From assembly GCF_025370935.1 (NCBI RefSeq), contig NC_133472.1:38749684-38813683 (forward strand): 64,000 bases of DNA, given 5' to 3'. The position numbers and the translations under genes are program-made. Origin of the DNA: Choristoneura fumiferana (lineage: Eukaryota > Arthropoda > Insecta > Lepidoptera > Tortricidae). Shown here piece after piece: positions 11,123-22,399 of the stretch (position 1 is the first letter of the stretch; every line of letters begins with the position of its first letter). The notes beneath the pieces are model-generated. The model did not search any database and had not been told where the DNA came from. It saw only the letters and a program-made list of their open reading frames with translations.

Positions 11123-11249
11123 CTCAGTCAGTAGCTAAAGTGGATGAGTGGTGCTCGAAATTATCTACCATTATATTGCAAAGGTAAAGAGGTCGTGTAG
11201 ATTTTGAGCTCCTCAAAATAAAAAAAACATCCACTTCTGCCTGACTGTA
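11123..11249. mobile_element. MITE of the CAGTC-ended group (copy 1)
   Basis: It begins CAGTCA and ends TGACTGTA. Arms pair around 'AAAGTGGATGAG' and 'CATCCACTT'. It is the same type as 29806-29947. Confidence 0.6.
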
Positions 11250-13736
11250 TCTACTTATGATGGTATTTAAACTATTTCAAAGTGTGTTACACGAGTGCCT
11301 TGAAAGAATTACTTCCTTGACGCGATTTATTACTCAAATTCGTGTCTTGCTGTCCAGCTGACTTATATTATTTAATACGAGTACGAGAATGAGAAGGACG
11401 GTACCGATATCCCAGCGGGTTGGTGTACGACTTGTCCAAATTATAGCGATGTTCGCTGAAGGAGCTGGAGCCATACTGAAATTCGAAAATACGAATACAA
11501 ATACAAATAATTTATTTGTCGTAAATCGAGGTTCGTTTCATGCCCTCTCGCTCGGTTAGCGTCAGCGGGACGACACGATACGAACGAAGTTCGAATTTTG
11601 AACTTGCTTGGCAAACAGCGAACACTAAACAACGAACACGAACGTGTGGATAGGTGTTTGCCTGGTTTTGTTCGTGTTTGCCAATTATCGGCGTCGGTGT
11701 CGGTTTTTGTGCACAAATCAAACGTGTTTGCGATGTATCCAAACCTTGTACGATTTCTGTGAATTTTGATCATAGCCCAACTTATTTCCTCGTGGCTGGT
11801 CGTCGCGCTACACACCACATTCTTAGTCGCCAAAAATTGTGTCGCTTCTGAGTTCTGTTCGTGGTTGCCCAATTATCTGCTTAGTTAGGTACTTGTAGGT
11901 AGTAAAAACTATGCGATCAAACAGATAATTTTCATTAACATCTTATGACCCTCATTTTTGTTCACGCCTACGTCCAGCAATTGGGTCTGACCATTTGAAT
12001 TTTGATCATCCACCAACGTCTTTGTTTCCTTCTTTTTCGTTTAATTTCAATTTGCTTTCTTTATAATAAAAATAGGTCAACCCGAAAGTAATCGCTGCCA
12101 CAACAAGCTCGTCGTCCGCCATGTTTGCCAATCGGGCCATGTTCGCCAAGCATGGGGATGCCGTGTTTATATGTTGGGTGATGGTGGTCAGTGTATGGCA
12201 AGTGTTTGGTATTTGTGGCAAACAACAAGCATGTGGAGGCGGCATATGGCCGGGCAGCGCGAGGCTATCGAGAGAATTAAGTTTCGCCGAACACGTGACA
12301 CGTATCGCCTACCTCTGGTTTCGCGACAGCTGCGAAAATGCCGTATCAAATATCCGGCAGGATATCGCTTGGGTATTTTTGCTACCCACGGCGGTCACGA
12401 AAACCGCTTAGGTTTAGATAGGCCTGAACTGATATGTGAGTTGGGAGATCAGGGACAGTGAAAAAAAAATATTTTTAATTCAATCCAATTCGATATTAGT
12501 CACTTTTCACTATTATAACATATACATGTTCTTATAGTAGGACGTTACATTGAATGTGCTCATAAATCATAAATTGGCGTACGTAAAAGAGATGATCGTA
12601 GATCGTAGAAAATGCTACACCAACAAACATACAGATGGACTGCTGCCACGCTACAAGAAATTAATGCTTTCAAGGTACAAATCTAGTAAACTGATTTCAA
12701 CATTAACATTACATTATTCTTATAACTTTTATAGGCAATGTAAATAATAGAACTAGGTATAAATTATAATATTGTTCTGTTTTGCATAGTATTCTTATAA
12801 TGATAACATTTTTAATTAAGTAGGTTTATAGACTGTAACTGGTTAAGTGGATCCTATCAGGTAAAATGTTAAAAATAGATGATAATAAATTATTTATTGT
12901 TTTGAGACAAAATTATATACGTACTTCCAAATTAGTTAGAATAAGCGTTCGCTGTTAATTTTAGGGTATTCGAGCTCAACTGTTGAAGCTTCAGACACGT
13001 TAATACTGGTGGCCTGGTACATTTCAACGTAGTTTGCGAACTATTAATCAAGTCTACAATCGTCTACTTACCCTTGCGGGTTGAGACCAAACACCTAAGG
13101 CCCTTGGTAAACACATAGCTAGGTAAATCTATCCATAAAAAATCGATATCACGCCGTTGTAAAACTGAACAATTTTAGATGTATCTTAAATCCGTAGAAT
13201 AAGGAATCCGCTGTATGAAAGTCTTGTGTAAAATATTTTTCTCAAACTTCCAAGGAAATGTCGTCCTTATATTCGTGATGATAGAACGCCACATCTTTGT
13301 ATAGCACTCGTTCTAATTTCAAATTAGAGGACAGTAATGGGATTTCAAACAACATTGCCTGGCCACGGCCAGCAAAGAGATTGTCTTTCGTTTTGTTTCA
13401 CTATCTGCCAGAAACTAATATACAAACAACGCGCTGAATCAACACTCACTCATCCAGAGGCCTTATTGCCTAATACGAAATGATAATCGTTTTCACCAAT
13501 TCTTTTGAGAGTAGAAAGAGATGGAATGCAATCGATAACGTCAGCACGTGAGAATTATAGTGTAGGAGGTAGTGTACTGTACAGGTAAATATTAGTTCAA
13601 TTGCTTGCGCAAATGGAGAGGAAAGGACGCGTTCATTGTGGATTAGACAAAGAGTTTAGACTGTGACCTGTGGCCAATAACTGGTTGCATAATCAACATA
13701 TTTACTTTCACTAGGGTTCACTAATGTTTCGCAACT
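11250..13736. other. Intergenic region with chance ORFs
   Basis: ORFs of 143 codons (11441-11872, minus) and two of 96 codons (12121-12461, plus) overlap one another in different frames and strands. None resembles a known protein, and none has paired splice sites. 11470-11520 contains a short run of (ATACAAAT). I see nothing else. Confidence 0.5.
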
Positions 13737-13931
13737 AACGTTTGGCAACCTGATTCATTTAGCTGATTCATTTCGCAACTGTTTAATATTTCTGAAACTG
13801 TAAATATTTCAGGATTTTTATAAAACTAACCTAACCTAACCTAAAGGGTTCTACACGATGGTCCTGAAATAAATCCTGAAATATTTACAGGTTTAGAGTT
13901 TGCGAAATGATTCAGGTTGCCAAACGTGAAC
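13737..13931. mobile_element. Inverted-repeat element with CCTAA repeats in its core
   Basis: 'ACGTTTGGCAACCTGATTCA' at 13738 pairs with 'TGATTCAGGTTGCCAAACGT' ending near 13928, and 'CTGTAAATATTTCAGGAT' pairs with its inverse. Between them is (CCTAA)3, the insect telomere unit. Confidence 0.65.
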
Positions 13932-14597
13932 GGATACACTTTGAAAGTGTTAAGAACTGCTATTTCTTGATGTCTTACATATTTTTATAAGGTCACTTTT
14001 TGCTGTTAATCTTAAAGTATGATAAACCTGAAACGTGTCTTGTAATTTTTTTATAGTTTTTTGTCTAGAATAGTGCCTCAAAATGAAATTAAGTTTTACT
14101 ATGTATGTCACAATTGTGTATTTATTTATACACATTTTTATTAACCGTAATGTTTTATTGTCAGTTTACTTCGCGGAATACGGCCAATATGTTGTAAGTA
14201 CATATTTTTTAAGAATCACACTCACGAATAAAAACAATTGAATTATTGAATTATGTACTTTTGCATTATTTCCTTTCTATTCATCCGCTAAGATGAGATG
14301 AAAATCGTCTTCGTAAGCTCGAATTTCAAACCTCTTTAGATGTTAGGTAATGACGGGTGCTAGAAATATCGTGCTAGATGCGGTCGAAGCATTCAAACGG
14401 TATTAAAGGGGTATAAACCGATATTTTAACTGGTATATGGAACTAGGCCTTGAATCTGGTACAAAAGTATAGTAGAACAAACTGAATCATGTACCAGGGT
14501 GGATTCTTTACTTATATGCTAGTAAAGTCATGTTGACATCCCATACTTTAGTTAAGAAAATCATAGTGAAATCGATTATTAAAAGATTTCACCATGG

Positions 14598-14732
14598 TAC
14601 AGTCGAGTTCATAAACTTGTGAGCAAAATTTGATCAAAAATATCTGATCACGACTCTATTGTCAACGGCGTGGAAGCGTGTTCAGAAATTTTTGATAAAT
14701 TTTTTGCTCACAAGTTTGTGAACTCGACTGTA
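14598..14732. mobile_element. MITE of the CAGTC-ended group (copy 2)
   Basis: TA, then CAGTCGAGTTCATAAACTTG at one end and the inverse CAAGTTTGTGAACTCGACTG, then TA, at the other. Arms are about 35 bp. The TA flanks fit Tc1/mariner-type mobilisation. A truncated relative is at 15621-15746. Confidence 0.7.
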
Positions 14733-14754
14733 CATGCATCAGTTTGTTCGACTG

Positions 14755-14887
14755 TACAGTCAAGTGTAAAAATTTGAACTTATTCAGTTTCAAAAATAAG
14801 TACCACAGACTTATTCCGACGCAATAAGGCCGTAGTAAAATTTTTTTGAGTGGTTCGAATAGATACTTATTTTTGCACTTGACTGTA
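14755..14887. mobile_element. MITE of the CAGTC-ended group (copy 3)
   Basis: TA, CAGTCAAGTG(T)AAAAAT at the left and the inverse ATTTTTGCACTTGACTG, TA at the right. The core differs from that of copy 2, only 22 bases away. Confidence 0.7.
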
Positions 14888-15620
14888 CATTGCCGGCGAT
14901 GGGCGATCACTTATAAATTCATGTATTGAAACAAGCACGACATTTATCGCAGTGTCCGAATGAAGCTTAACTATTAATTACTTATTCGGTTTTTTTTCTT
15001 TTGAAAGTAAATGTTTTTGACTTAGGTTTTTTACTACTTAATATTTTTTTTGCTTAAACAAAAAATATCGTTAAGTATAGCGGAGATCTATGGAGATTTA
15101 TGGGGAAATAAAAGATCTGTAAAAATAAAAAATATATGTATATCTATACAGTTCAATCCCTGTTTGTGCGTAATTCAATAAATTCATACAAATTATAATG
15201 GATAGGCCGCATTCATGGGCTTACATAAACATTTAATGTCTCATGACATATTTACAATTCTGAGCACCTATGGACGGAATTTCGACAAGCCTCGTTCTCT
15301 CCTACATAATATACAACTGTTCATTATATAGTTTACTAAAAAACAGTTTACTATAATAATGATGATTACTTAGATTTTTGCAGTCGTTCTATTGAAAGTC
15401 ATTCAAAGTGGTTAGTTTTCGCTCTAATAAAATTATCGATTAGGACAAAATTACTTGTAATTTTGTACAGATGTAGTGATTAATGTATCGGAAACGGAAC
15501 GGATTAACGGAAAGGGTCGTAATTATCTTGCTTTCTCAACTAACTTACCTACTGAAGCTAATTGAGATCCGATCCGACCAAATACGATGGAAATATATTG
15601 CTTACTCATTAGATTTGTGG

Positions 15621-15746
15621 TGCTGAGTTCATAAACTTGTGAGCAAAAATATCTGAACACGACTCGACTCGATTGTCAACGGCGTAGAAGCGTGTACAGA
15701 TATTTTTGATCAAGTTTTTGCTTACAAGTTTATGAACTCGACTGTA
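15621..15746. mobile_element. MITE of the CAGTC-ended group (copy 4, left end damaged)
   Basis: It shares 'GAGTTCATAAACTTGTGAGC', 'ATTGTCAACGGCGTAGAAGC' and the right end 'ATGAACTCGACTGTA' with copy 2. The left terminal CAGTC is lost. Confidence 0.7.
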
Positions 15747-15904
15747 CGAGTATTTTAAATTCTATACGAATTTAACCATTTTCGAACTGCATTTTCTACA
15801 TTTTTCAAAATCAGCCTCCAATAGTTATCATCAATATCTATACTATGGAATATATTCGTAGAGTTTAAGAAGAATAAACGGGAAACAATAATGTAAAACT
15901 CTGA

Positions 15905-16310
15905 ATGTACGCGCAATAATGTACGACGTGATAATCTGAATCCAATCGATTCGAATGAATAGATATTTTTTGACGCGGATCGAGCGAGCGCAGCGAGTGA
16001 GATCGATATAGTCTGAGCAGAACCGACCCGGCCGGGTTAGGCCGAAGGGCGAGAGCGGCGAGCGAGGCTGCCGCCTCGCTCGCAACGCCCTCGCCCTTCG
16101 TTAGGTTTTTTTTAATTTCAATCACGGAAATCGTAAGGCATGATAATCGGAAGACATAATGCCTCGGATTATCACGTCGTACATTATTACGCGTACATTA
16201 TTGGTTCCCTTCTAGTTCGGTACGGGGTGATAATGCACGACATGATAATTCGTGCACTTGCACGGATTATCAGGCCATGCATTAACAAGTCGTACATTAA
16301 CTACACCCGA
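15905..16310. repeat. Palindromic repeat with a CpG-rich core
   Basis: 15905-15938 (ATGTACGCGCAATAATGTAC, then GACGTGATAATC) pairs with the inverse at 16165-16198. The core 15970-16110 is very GC- and CpG-rich (GCGAGCGCAGCGAGTGAGAT; GAGCGGCGAGCGAGGC) in an AT-rich setting. Further variants of 'GATAATNCACGAC' and 'GGATTATCA' continue to 16310. 62250-62400 carries related pieces. Confidence 0.6.
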
Positions 16311-16319
16311 ATAAACTCT

Positions 16320-17595
16320 ATTGGGGGGAAAGTTGCAAGTGTACAGCTTTAGGTAAGCGGTAAATAAAAGTTCCAAAATCAATCTAAAGTGACGCTAGAG
16401 CGTGAAATAATTTAGAAAATACTATCTAGTAACAAATGTGAAAAATCGTCGATGATTGAATTTTCGTGATCTGTTAAAAGCAATAACGACTGATTTTACT
16501 GTTTATCAAAGTTTAACCCTATTGCTACTGTGACGTCGCTTATTCGACGCTTTTCGTCGGACACTTGTAGACACTTGTATCAGAGTTATTCTCCTTAACA
16601 TCTACACTAATCTGTACGTGGGTCACATCAAAACTTCTCCTACACCAAAATACGGTTGTACAAGATAATGATTGCAAATTTGCCGAGATCTTTAAAAAAA
16701 CGGCATTTCTTCTCGAAATTTCTTAGTTCGATAGGAAAACTAAATTTTATGTATAGTACTCGAGTATACGACAAACTTAAACTATGGATTCGTTTAGGCC
16801 CTTAATAGTTTTTTTTGGACCTAGGCGAACTTAGGCGTTTTTAACCATCGAAATTTTCGCACCGATGCAAGACTGCAGTCACACATGTTCCAAGAAAAAT
16901 AAATTGTCGAAAAAAGAAAAGGGCTTGCTAACCAATCATTGTTATTGGTTTTAAAGAAAAAAAAAATACTATTTTCTGGGATTGATAAGCGGCAATGTTG
17001 CATGTTTTTAAAGCGGTTGGTACAGAAGGATTTTTACTAAAGTAATCGCATAATCTTTGAAACAAAGGTGAATTCACCCGATATGATAGTACATTTTAGT
17101 CTCTAAATAGGCTTAGGAATACAATACATGATTCAAGTTTGGGGTTAAGGGCTATTTACAATCAAAACCACTTTGATTTTTATATATAGTTATTCTTATC
17201 TAATATAGACAGAAGTTTTTGATGCCCACTAGACTGTTTAGTGAACGAGCAAGCAGCCATTTTGCTACCGGCTGGGTACAAACTTAATATAATAAATCTT
17301 TACTATTTTGTACAGTTTTTTAACACAAATACACCACAGCGATATTTTACGCTTAAAATAAAAGGTTAACCATCAAATTTTCGTATCGTACACATATCGT
17401 ATCACCTTTGATGGACTTAATGCCACGGTAAGCTCAAGTCTCTATAACCATATAGCGTATAGAAAGGATGCCGAAGAAGATTACTAGATCCGCCTTTCAC
17501 AGCTATAGTTTCAAGTCCGGGCATCATAATTTTCAAATAATGTCTCTCCGAAACTTGTTAACATCGCACGTTCTGCTAATTTTATGACACTTCAC
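16320..17595. other. 3' flank of the bestrophin gene
   Basis: AT-rich sequence between the last repeat and the bestrophin stop codon. The part next to 17596 should contain the 3' untranslated region, but I see no AATAAA on the minus strand that I would choose with confidence. No other gene is seen. Confidence 0.45.
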
Positions 17596-18173
17596 CTATA
17601 CGTAGACTTCACCTCGTTTCGAGTTTGACTTCCTGTTGAATTCCGGCGGCGTGCCGGTGCTGGCCGCACTGTGTTCGCTGTCGCGATCCGAGCCCATGGG
17701 TAGTTCGGTGACGGTAGCGCGGGGCGGCGGAGGCGTCGCGGCCGATCCCGCCGACCCCGTGATACGCTCCGTTCTAGGGGTCGACGGAGCTGACCCAGCT
17801 ACGAAAGAACTTAACTGAACGCCCATAGGAGACAACGCGACTGGCCCGGCCGTCAGCATGGGAGCCAGACCCGACTGAGTTAAAGCGGGCGACAACACCG
17901 CTTGTGCGAGAGCTGTCGTCCCCGGCTGCCCAGCGTGCAGCGTATTATTCACCGAACCACTATCCAGCTCTTGTATCGGTGATAGCACAAGAGCCCCTAG
18001 CACTGGCACCTCGTTCTGGTAGCCTTGGTGGGCCATGATTACCCCCATGTTTTGCATGCCCATGGCGAGGCGGTTCTCGCGATCGATGATTTCCTTGGTG
18101 ACGTCGGGCGTAGGTATTCGAGGACGATTACGGAGCGTGATCGGTACCGCGGAACCGTTGCTCTTTTGGCCGC
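17596..18173 (-). CDS. Bestrophin-family channel, last coding exon (C-terminal tail)
   Basis: 578 bases after the acceptor ttttcag, continuing in phase from the exon at 18561-18822 and ending in TAG/TAA-type stop at 17596-17598. It encodes about 191 residues of the cytosolic tail. This starts GGQKSNGSAVPITLRNRP, then has a charged stretch TKEIIDRENRLAMGM, then a long Ala/Ser/Gly/Pro-rich low-complexity region with SPIQE, ALSPMG and SAATPPPPR, and ends RKSNSKRGEVYV. The tail is not part of the conserved pore domain; bestrophin tails vary widely between paralogs. The last residues V-Y-V fit a class II PDZ ligand (hydrophobic-X-hydrophobic), which is my inference. The exon is much richer in GC than its surroundings. 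Confidence 0.9.
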
Positions 18174-18560
18174 CTGAAAAAGTTAAATTAAACGATGACT
18201 GTAAGACACAGTTCGTAAGGTAAATGTCCTAATGTTAGGCATACTGTTTATGGTAAGCCGGGGTCCGTCACCTGAATTTGGGGCCCGTTAGAACGCGCTA
18301 AGACGACATTTAACTTTTTTCGTAGATATTTAAGCGAATATCGGCCTTTCTCGAGCTCGCAGTATTCATGAAAAAAAAGTGGCACGCCCATTTTTCACGC
18401 CAATTTATACCAGACAAGATTTAATGTAGACCCTTTGTCTATTGTTGTGTTGTGAATAAATGTATTTCTTTTTTCTTTCTTTTCTTTACTACATTTCAAA
18501 TTAATCTTAAATTTTGTGATAATTTGTAACTCTAAAACTTAACCACAGATAAAATATTAC

Positions 18561-18822
18561 CGTGTCTCGAGTTCTGTCGATGCTGTCCTCTGCCGCTCTT
18601 TCTCCCAACCAGTCGCTCATACAGCGACATCTTGTGGGGCGGCTGTGGAACAGGTGGCTGGCCTGCTTCGGGGCTCGAGTAGACCACCGAGTTGTGCCGA
18701 TTGCGTCCGAAGAGCCCGCCCGAAGAGTAGGCGGTGGAGCCCGAACGGACCGAGCCCATGCGGGATATTTGACGCTGGAACCAGTTCTTCCGTCGTTCCA
18801 CTAGAGGCGTGTCGACGCTCTC
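18561..18822 (-). CDS. Bestrophin-family channel, exon 8 in this window
   Basis: 262 bases between acceptor tctttccag and donor CACG|gtaata. It encodes ESVDTPLVERRKNWFQRQ, a basic Ser/Gly-rich stretch (SRMGSVRSGSTAYSSGG), and HKMSLYERLVGRKSG. The ESVDTPLVERRKN...ISRMGS part resembles the segment after the conserved core in insect bestrophins. The many Ser near Arg are potential kinase sites. It joins exon 7 in phase 0 and exon 9 in phase 1. The intron before it is only 250 bases. Confidence 0.92.
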
Positions 18823-19072
18823 CTGGAAAGATAGATTAAAAGAAAATTGAATTTAGGAGAGCAGTTCCTGAAGTTCATAATTTAAGACACACGCAGCCGA
18901 CACACAATCGGCTGCCAAATGTGAGTAAGTATATCGTGTCTCGTTTGTTACCACATTTGATATGTTATGCTTGTGATCGGTAGGTAAGTGTTTTTCGCTT
19001 GGTAACGAAAACTGTTTACAATCTGAGAACACAACTGTTGAATTCTTGGCACTGAATGTAATCTGTACTTAC

Positions 19073-19303
19073 ATAATCAGCGTACGTCTCATCATGGCTC
19101 TTCCTCGGCGCTTGCACGTTGGCGTAGACCGCATCCTCAGCCTTAACTTTGTAGTGGTCGGCTGAGCAGGGAGGCTCGTGACGGCGGTAGTGCTCCGAGG
19201 CAACAGTGTAGGGCAGGTCCTTGGGCACTACTTCTTCCCAGTACTGATCCTTTAACAACTCCGGGTGCTCCTCGTGCATTTCGTCGACTATCATGTAGGC
19301 TGC
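19073..19303 (-). CDS. Bestrophin-family channel, exon 7 (end of conserved core)
   Basis: 231 bases, 77 codons, acceptor tttccag and donor TAT|gtaagt. It encodes AAYMIVDEMHEEHPELLKDQ, YWEEVVPKDLPYTVAS and a variable charged stretch ending DETYADY. The block VDEMH.EHPELLKDQYW-E-V....LPYT is a hallmark of insect bestrophins and lies just after the calcium clasp. In the known bestrophin structures this part wraps around the cytosolic region of the neighbouring subunit and closes the pentamer. Confidence 0.96.
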
Positions 19304-19573
19304 CTGGAAATAAAACAAAATCAATTTTGTAAAAAGCCTGCAGAGGACAGTTTTACATGTCCTTTTTAGGGTTCTGTAGTCCTAATAAGCTAATAAGGCA
19401 CCTTATACCTTCGCCCGTCCACCGGTCTGTCCATCTGTCCGTGGCTTAGCAGTAAAGCCCAGTTTCCACCGCAAGCGGAACGAACTCATGAATGCATTAC
19501 TTTAACGTACAACGATCGTCTGCTTGAAAGTGCACACCGGATATGAAATTGTAAATTGGGCTTAGGTAAAGTA

Positions 19574-20542
19574 TAGGGAGGGGGGCCCAAAGCGAGCATA
19601 CTGCTCAAAGAGAGCACTGGCGCTCACCTTGAAAATATAAGGACAGTGGCGGTGTGACTGCGTGGCGATATCCGCCCCGCCCCGGTCCACCTGCCGCAGT
19701 CGCCCACCACCGCCTGTTAGCGACCGTGCGCGTGTAGTGTCAAAAATTACGATTTGATCAGTCCAGATATGAAAAATACGGGGTATGTATCGAGTGTTTT
19801 GCGGATTTGTGAGGACGTTGTTGAAAAACGTTAATTGTAATATGTATTGAGAGTTATTTAGCTTTGTTTTGGTAAAATGTTCTTGAATGTGCGCGAAATA
19901 TTTTAGTTTAGGTTCGAGTACAATGTGGATTTGGTCGAAAAGGCAAAGCGGGCAGGGCAAAGTGAGCATGTGCCCACATACCGATTTATTTGTTTTTGTG
20001 TTATTTAAACGCTTAGCTTGCTTGTTTTCATTGCTTAATTGTTTTAGATGGTCAATAATTTCAAAAGAAAACTGAAAAAGGTGCTTGGGATGAAGAGTCA
20101 ATGTCAAAAGCAATGGCGGAAAGCAATGTTTTGTAAGAAGTACCATTTTTTGTTAAATTTGTTTATGTTTTGATTCTGATTAAAGTCTACATCAAATCAC
20201 TGGAGTTTTATTGATGTGATCGACATAGTTTTTTGTCATTATCTCAAATAAATATTTTATAGTTATTGCATGAATGAAGGGTGCTCATTTTGCCCCTTTG
20301 TGCTCGCTTTGCCCAAAAGCGGTGCCCGCTTTAGGCTCCGCTCGGGCAAAGCGAGCAAAAGTAAAGTTTTCGTATTTGTTATTTTTATTAGTTTTTCTAA
20401 ACTTTGCAGAATATTGAAGTATGTATAATTAAACTACGATAAATTCAGCTTTAAATAGCATTTAAAGTTAAGTGATACTGATATTTTCTTCATACTTTTT
20501 TCTCAGTTCCTCTAATGGTGCTCACTTTGGGCCCCCTCCCTA
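19574..20542. mobile_element. 969-bp TA-flanked element with inverted ends
   Basis: It lies in the bestrophin intron between exons 7 and 6. Ends are TA-GGGAGGGGGGCCCAAAGCGAG and its inverse CTCACTTTGGGCCCCCTCCC-TA, an inverted repeat of about 25 bp. A motif close to GGGCAAAGCGAGCA recurs inside in both orientations (near 19945, 19957, 20283, 20301, 20340). A 194-codon minus-strand ORF (19562-20146) fills half of it but runs out through the end. I do not recognise it as a transposase. TA flanks suggest Tc1/mariner-like mobility. Confidence 0.65.
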
Positions 20543-20763
20543 CCTAGTGCCATCCACAAGTCCGTGATTTTGTCAAAATTAGACATTAATGACATTGTAA
20601 TAAGAATCACGGCACGCGTGAATGACTACCTATAACAGTAAGTGTTAGAAAGCTGTAATTTTACAATACTATAATCAAAATTAAAAAATCGTATCATTGT
20701 CCCTCTTACTTTCTTATTCTAGTACCTAAATCACTTAAATACTACTTATTAGCGTGATGCTAG

Positions 20764-20968
20764 GCAGGCCCACACACATCGCGATAACACGAACATTCGC
20801 TTTATCGCGATGTGTGTAGCCGAATATTCGCGAATACTTCGGCACTTCCGGCGAAGTGCACATCAAAGGGTTTCTTATCGATCGAGTTCTTTGTTTGCAA
20901 TGTGGCCATGTAGGCCGAAGACGAAGTTTTATCGCAATAATTTTTATCGCGATGTGTGTGGGGCCCTA
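20764..20968. mobile_element. MITE with TATCGCGATGTGTGTGG ends
   Basis: The left end 'GGCCCACACACATCGCGATA' and right end 'TATCGCGATGTGTGTGGGGC' are inverse copies. A third copy of TATCGCGATGTGTGT sits at 20802-20818. Confidence 0.6.
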
Positions 20969-21458
20969 CCATGAGCAGAGCGGCACGATACGAAGTTCGA
21001 ATTAAAAAAAATGGATAAAACCGAATCTTAAAGCTACTGTTACACATCCTAGTTACTGGCACGAAAGCATGCTACTATTGCGCAAATGCTACCTACTAGC
21101 ATGTGTTTATAGGACACGTGCTACTAATTAATCATGCTTTTTAGTGGCAAACTACTACTACGTAAGTATGTATGTACTAGCATGCTATTAACGAGCATGT
21201 GTAACAGTATTTTAAGTCGAGATTCGCGATTTGCAACGGTAAGTATTAAAATCTATTTAAAAAAACGATTCTATCGGTTTAGAAAATGCACCGCGGTGTG
21301 GATAGCAAAGATACTAGTAAACTACCAAACGATTTTCCCAAGAAAGTCGTCAGGCGTTCAGAATAAACCAATCCTTACCCGACCACCACTACCACTCTGT
21401 CGAAAGTGTAGCAACATTGGTAGGAATTTAAGTAGAAGAGATTAATTATGAGTCTCAC

Positions 21459-21566
21459 CTTTATATGTCTGTCTATCAGCCAATTAAGTTCAATATCGTC
21501 GTCATCTTCCCCAAATGGATTTATGAGCACCTCGGCTACCTTTAACCAGCCCACGTAGAAGCAAAA
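21459..21566 (-). CDS. Bestrophin-family channel, exon 6 (calcium clasp)
   Basis: 108 bases, 36 codons, acceptor cttttcag and donor AAAG|gtgaga. It encodes FCFYVGWLKVAEVLINPFGE then DDDDIELNWLIDRHIK. This is the family signature: the end of the fourth membrane helix, then NPFGEDDDD. In animal bestrophins the four Asp cluster forms the calcium clasp that gates the pore from the cytosol. All acidic residues are intact. The position of human Gln293 is Val here; that residue binds calcium through its backbone carbonyl, so the change need not matter. Confidence 0.98.
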
Positions 21567-21664
21567 CTGAAAAGTAGCAATAAACTTTATTTTTAACTGA
21601 TATGCTGAATTCACGCGCCAGCAAACCTATTGCAGAGTGGCTTATTTATAACCTTATTTATAAA

Positions 21665-21938
21665 GATTTCGCATACAAAAACTGTCATTTGATTGCGATC
21701 GTGATCGTCAGAAACGTTAGGCAATACGGCCTCTGGTATGGCTGTGATATTCTTAGGTCCACGTGCAGAGACTAGAGGACAGCTGAAGGTCGAGCTCAGT
21801 GGCGTGAAAGAGACGCGAGTCCAACAGTGAACAGATACAGGCTGACAATGGTGAATGATGATCCATCCTGAGGCCGTATTGTCTTACGTTTCTGACGATC
21901 GCGATCGCAATCAAATGACAGTTTTTGTATGCGAAATC
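21665..21938. mobile_element. MITE with 69-bp inverted repeats, in bestrophin intron
   Basis: Arms 21665-21733 and 21870-21938 differ at three positions (left begins GATTTCGCATACAAAAACTG). The core near 21815-21862 (gtccaacagtgaacagatac, then aggctgac..gatgatcc) resembles a decayed RTE tail. A partial relative of the arm, 'CGTCAGAAACGTTAGG', is at 44817. Confidence 0.8.
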
Positions 21939-22399
21939 AGCCTCTGATCTTGCATTCCAAGCAGTAGATGAAACAGAAGTTAAAATATTATTTTTTAAAA
22001 CCTTTACCTGCGGCTAATTAGAAAGCGGCTAATTAAAAAAACTATTAGAATCTAGCAGTCGAATCGAACTTCTGGGCTTTCATTAATCATGGTAAACGTA
22101 AATGAAACGTTTTATAAAGGATAAAAGCACAACGCTCAATTGGACAACGCCATCTGTTATTTGTAGGCGACGAACATCTTTTTGAAAATACTTCAACGTT
22201 CTTGGAAAGCACCCTCTGCGCCCTTTATTTTTGTTTAACTTAAAAATATTATCCTACGGCAACCACGTGGGTTTATCACCAGCTTTTTGGAATCCTGGGA
22301 GGAATCCTAACGGCCCAAGCTCTCTCATTCTGAGACGCATGTTTCTTTTTCATTTTCTTTCAAAAACTTATATAGGCAGGAGCAAATCATGGAGCAAAC

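Noticed and set aside
11441..11872. 143-codon minus ORF and overlapping ORFs
   Set aside because: Several frames on both strands are open at once, with no motif or splice context, so chance openness is likely.
12121..12461. Two overlapping 96-codon plus ORFs
   Set aside because: They overlap in two frames, and neither shows a family motif or splice sites.
17636..17818. Plus-strand ORFs over the bestrophin tail exons (also 18035, 18562, 18645)
   Set aside because: They are antisense shadows of GC-rich bestrophin exons.
19562..20146. 194-codon ORF as a host gene
   Set aside because: It lies almost wholly inside the TA-flanked element and runs through its terminal repeat. It has no recognised domain.
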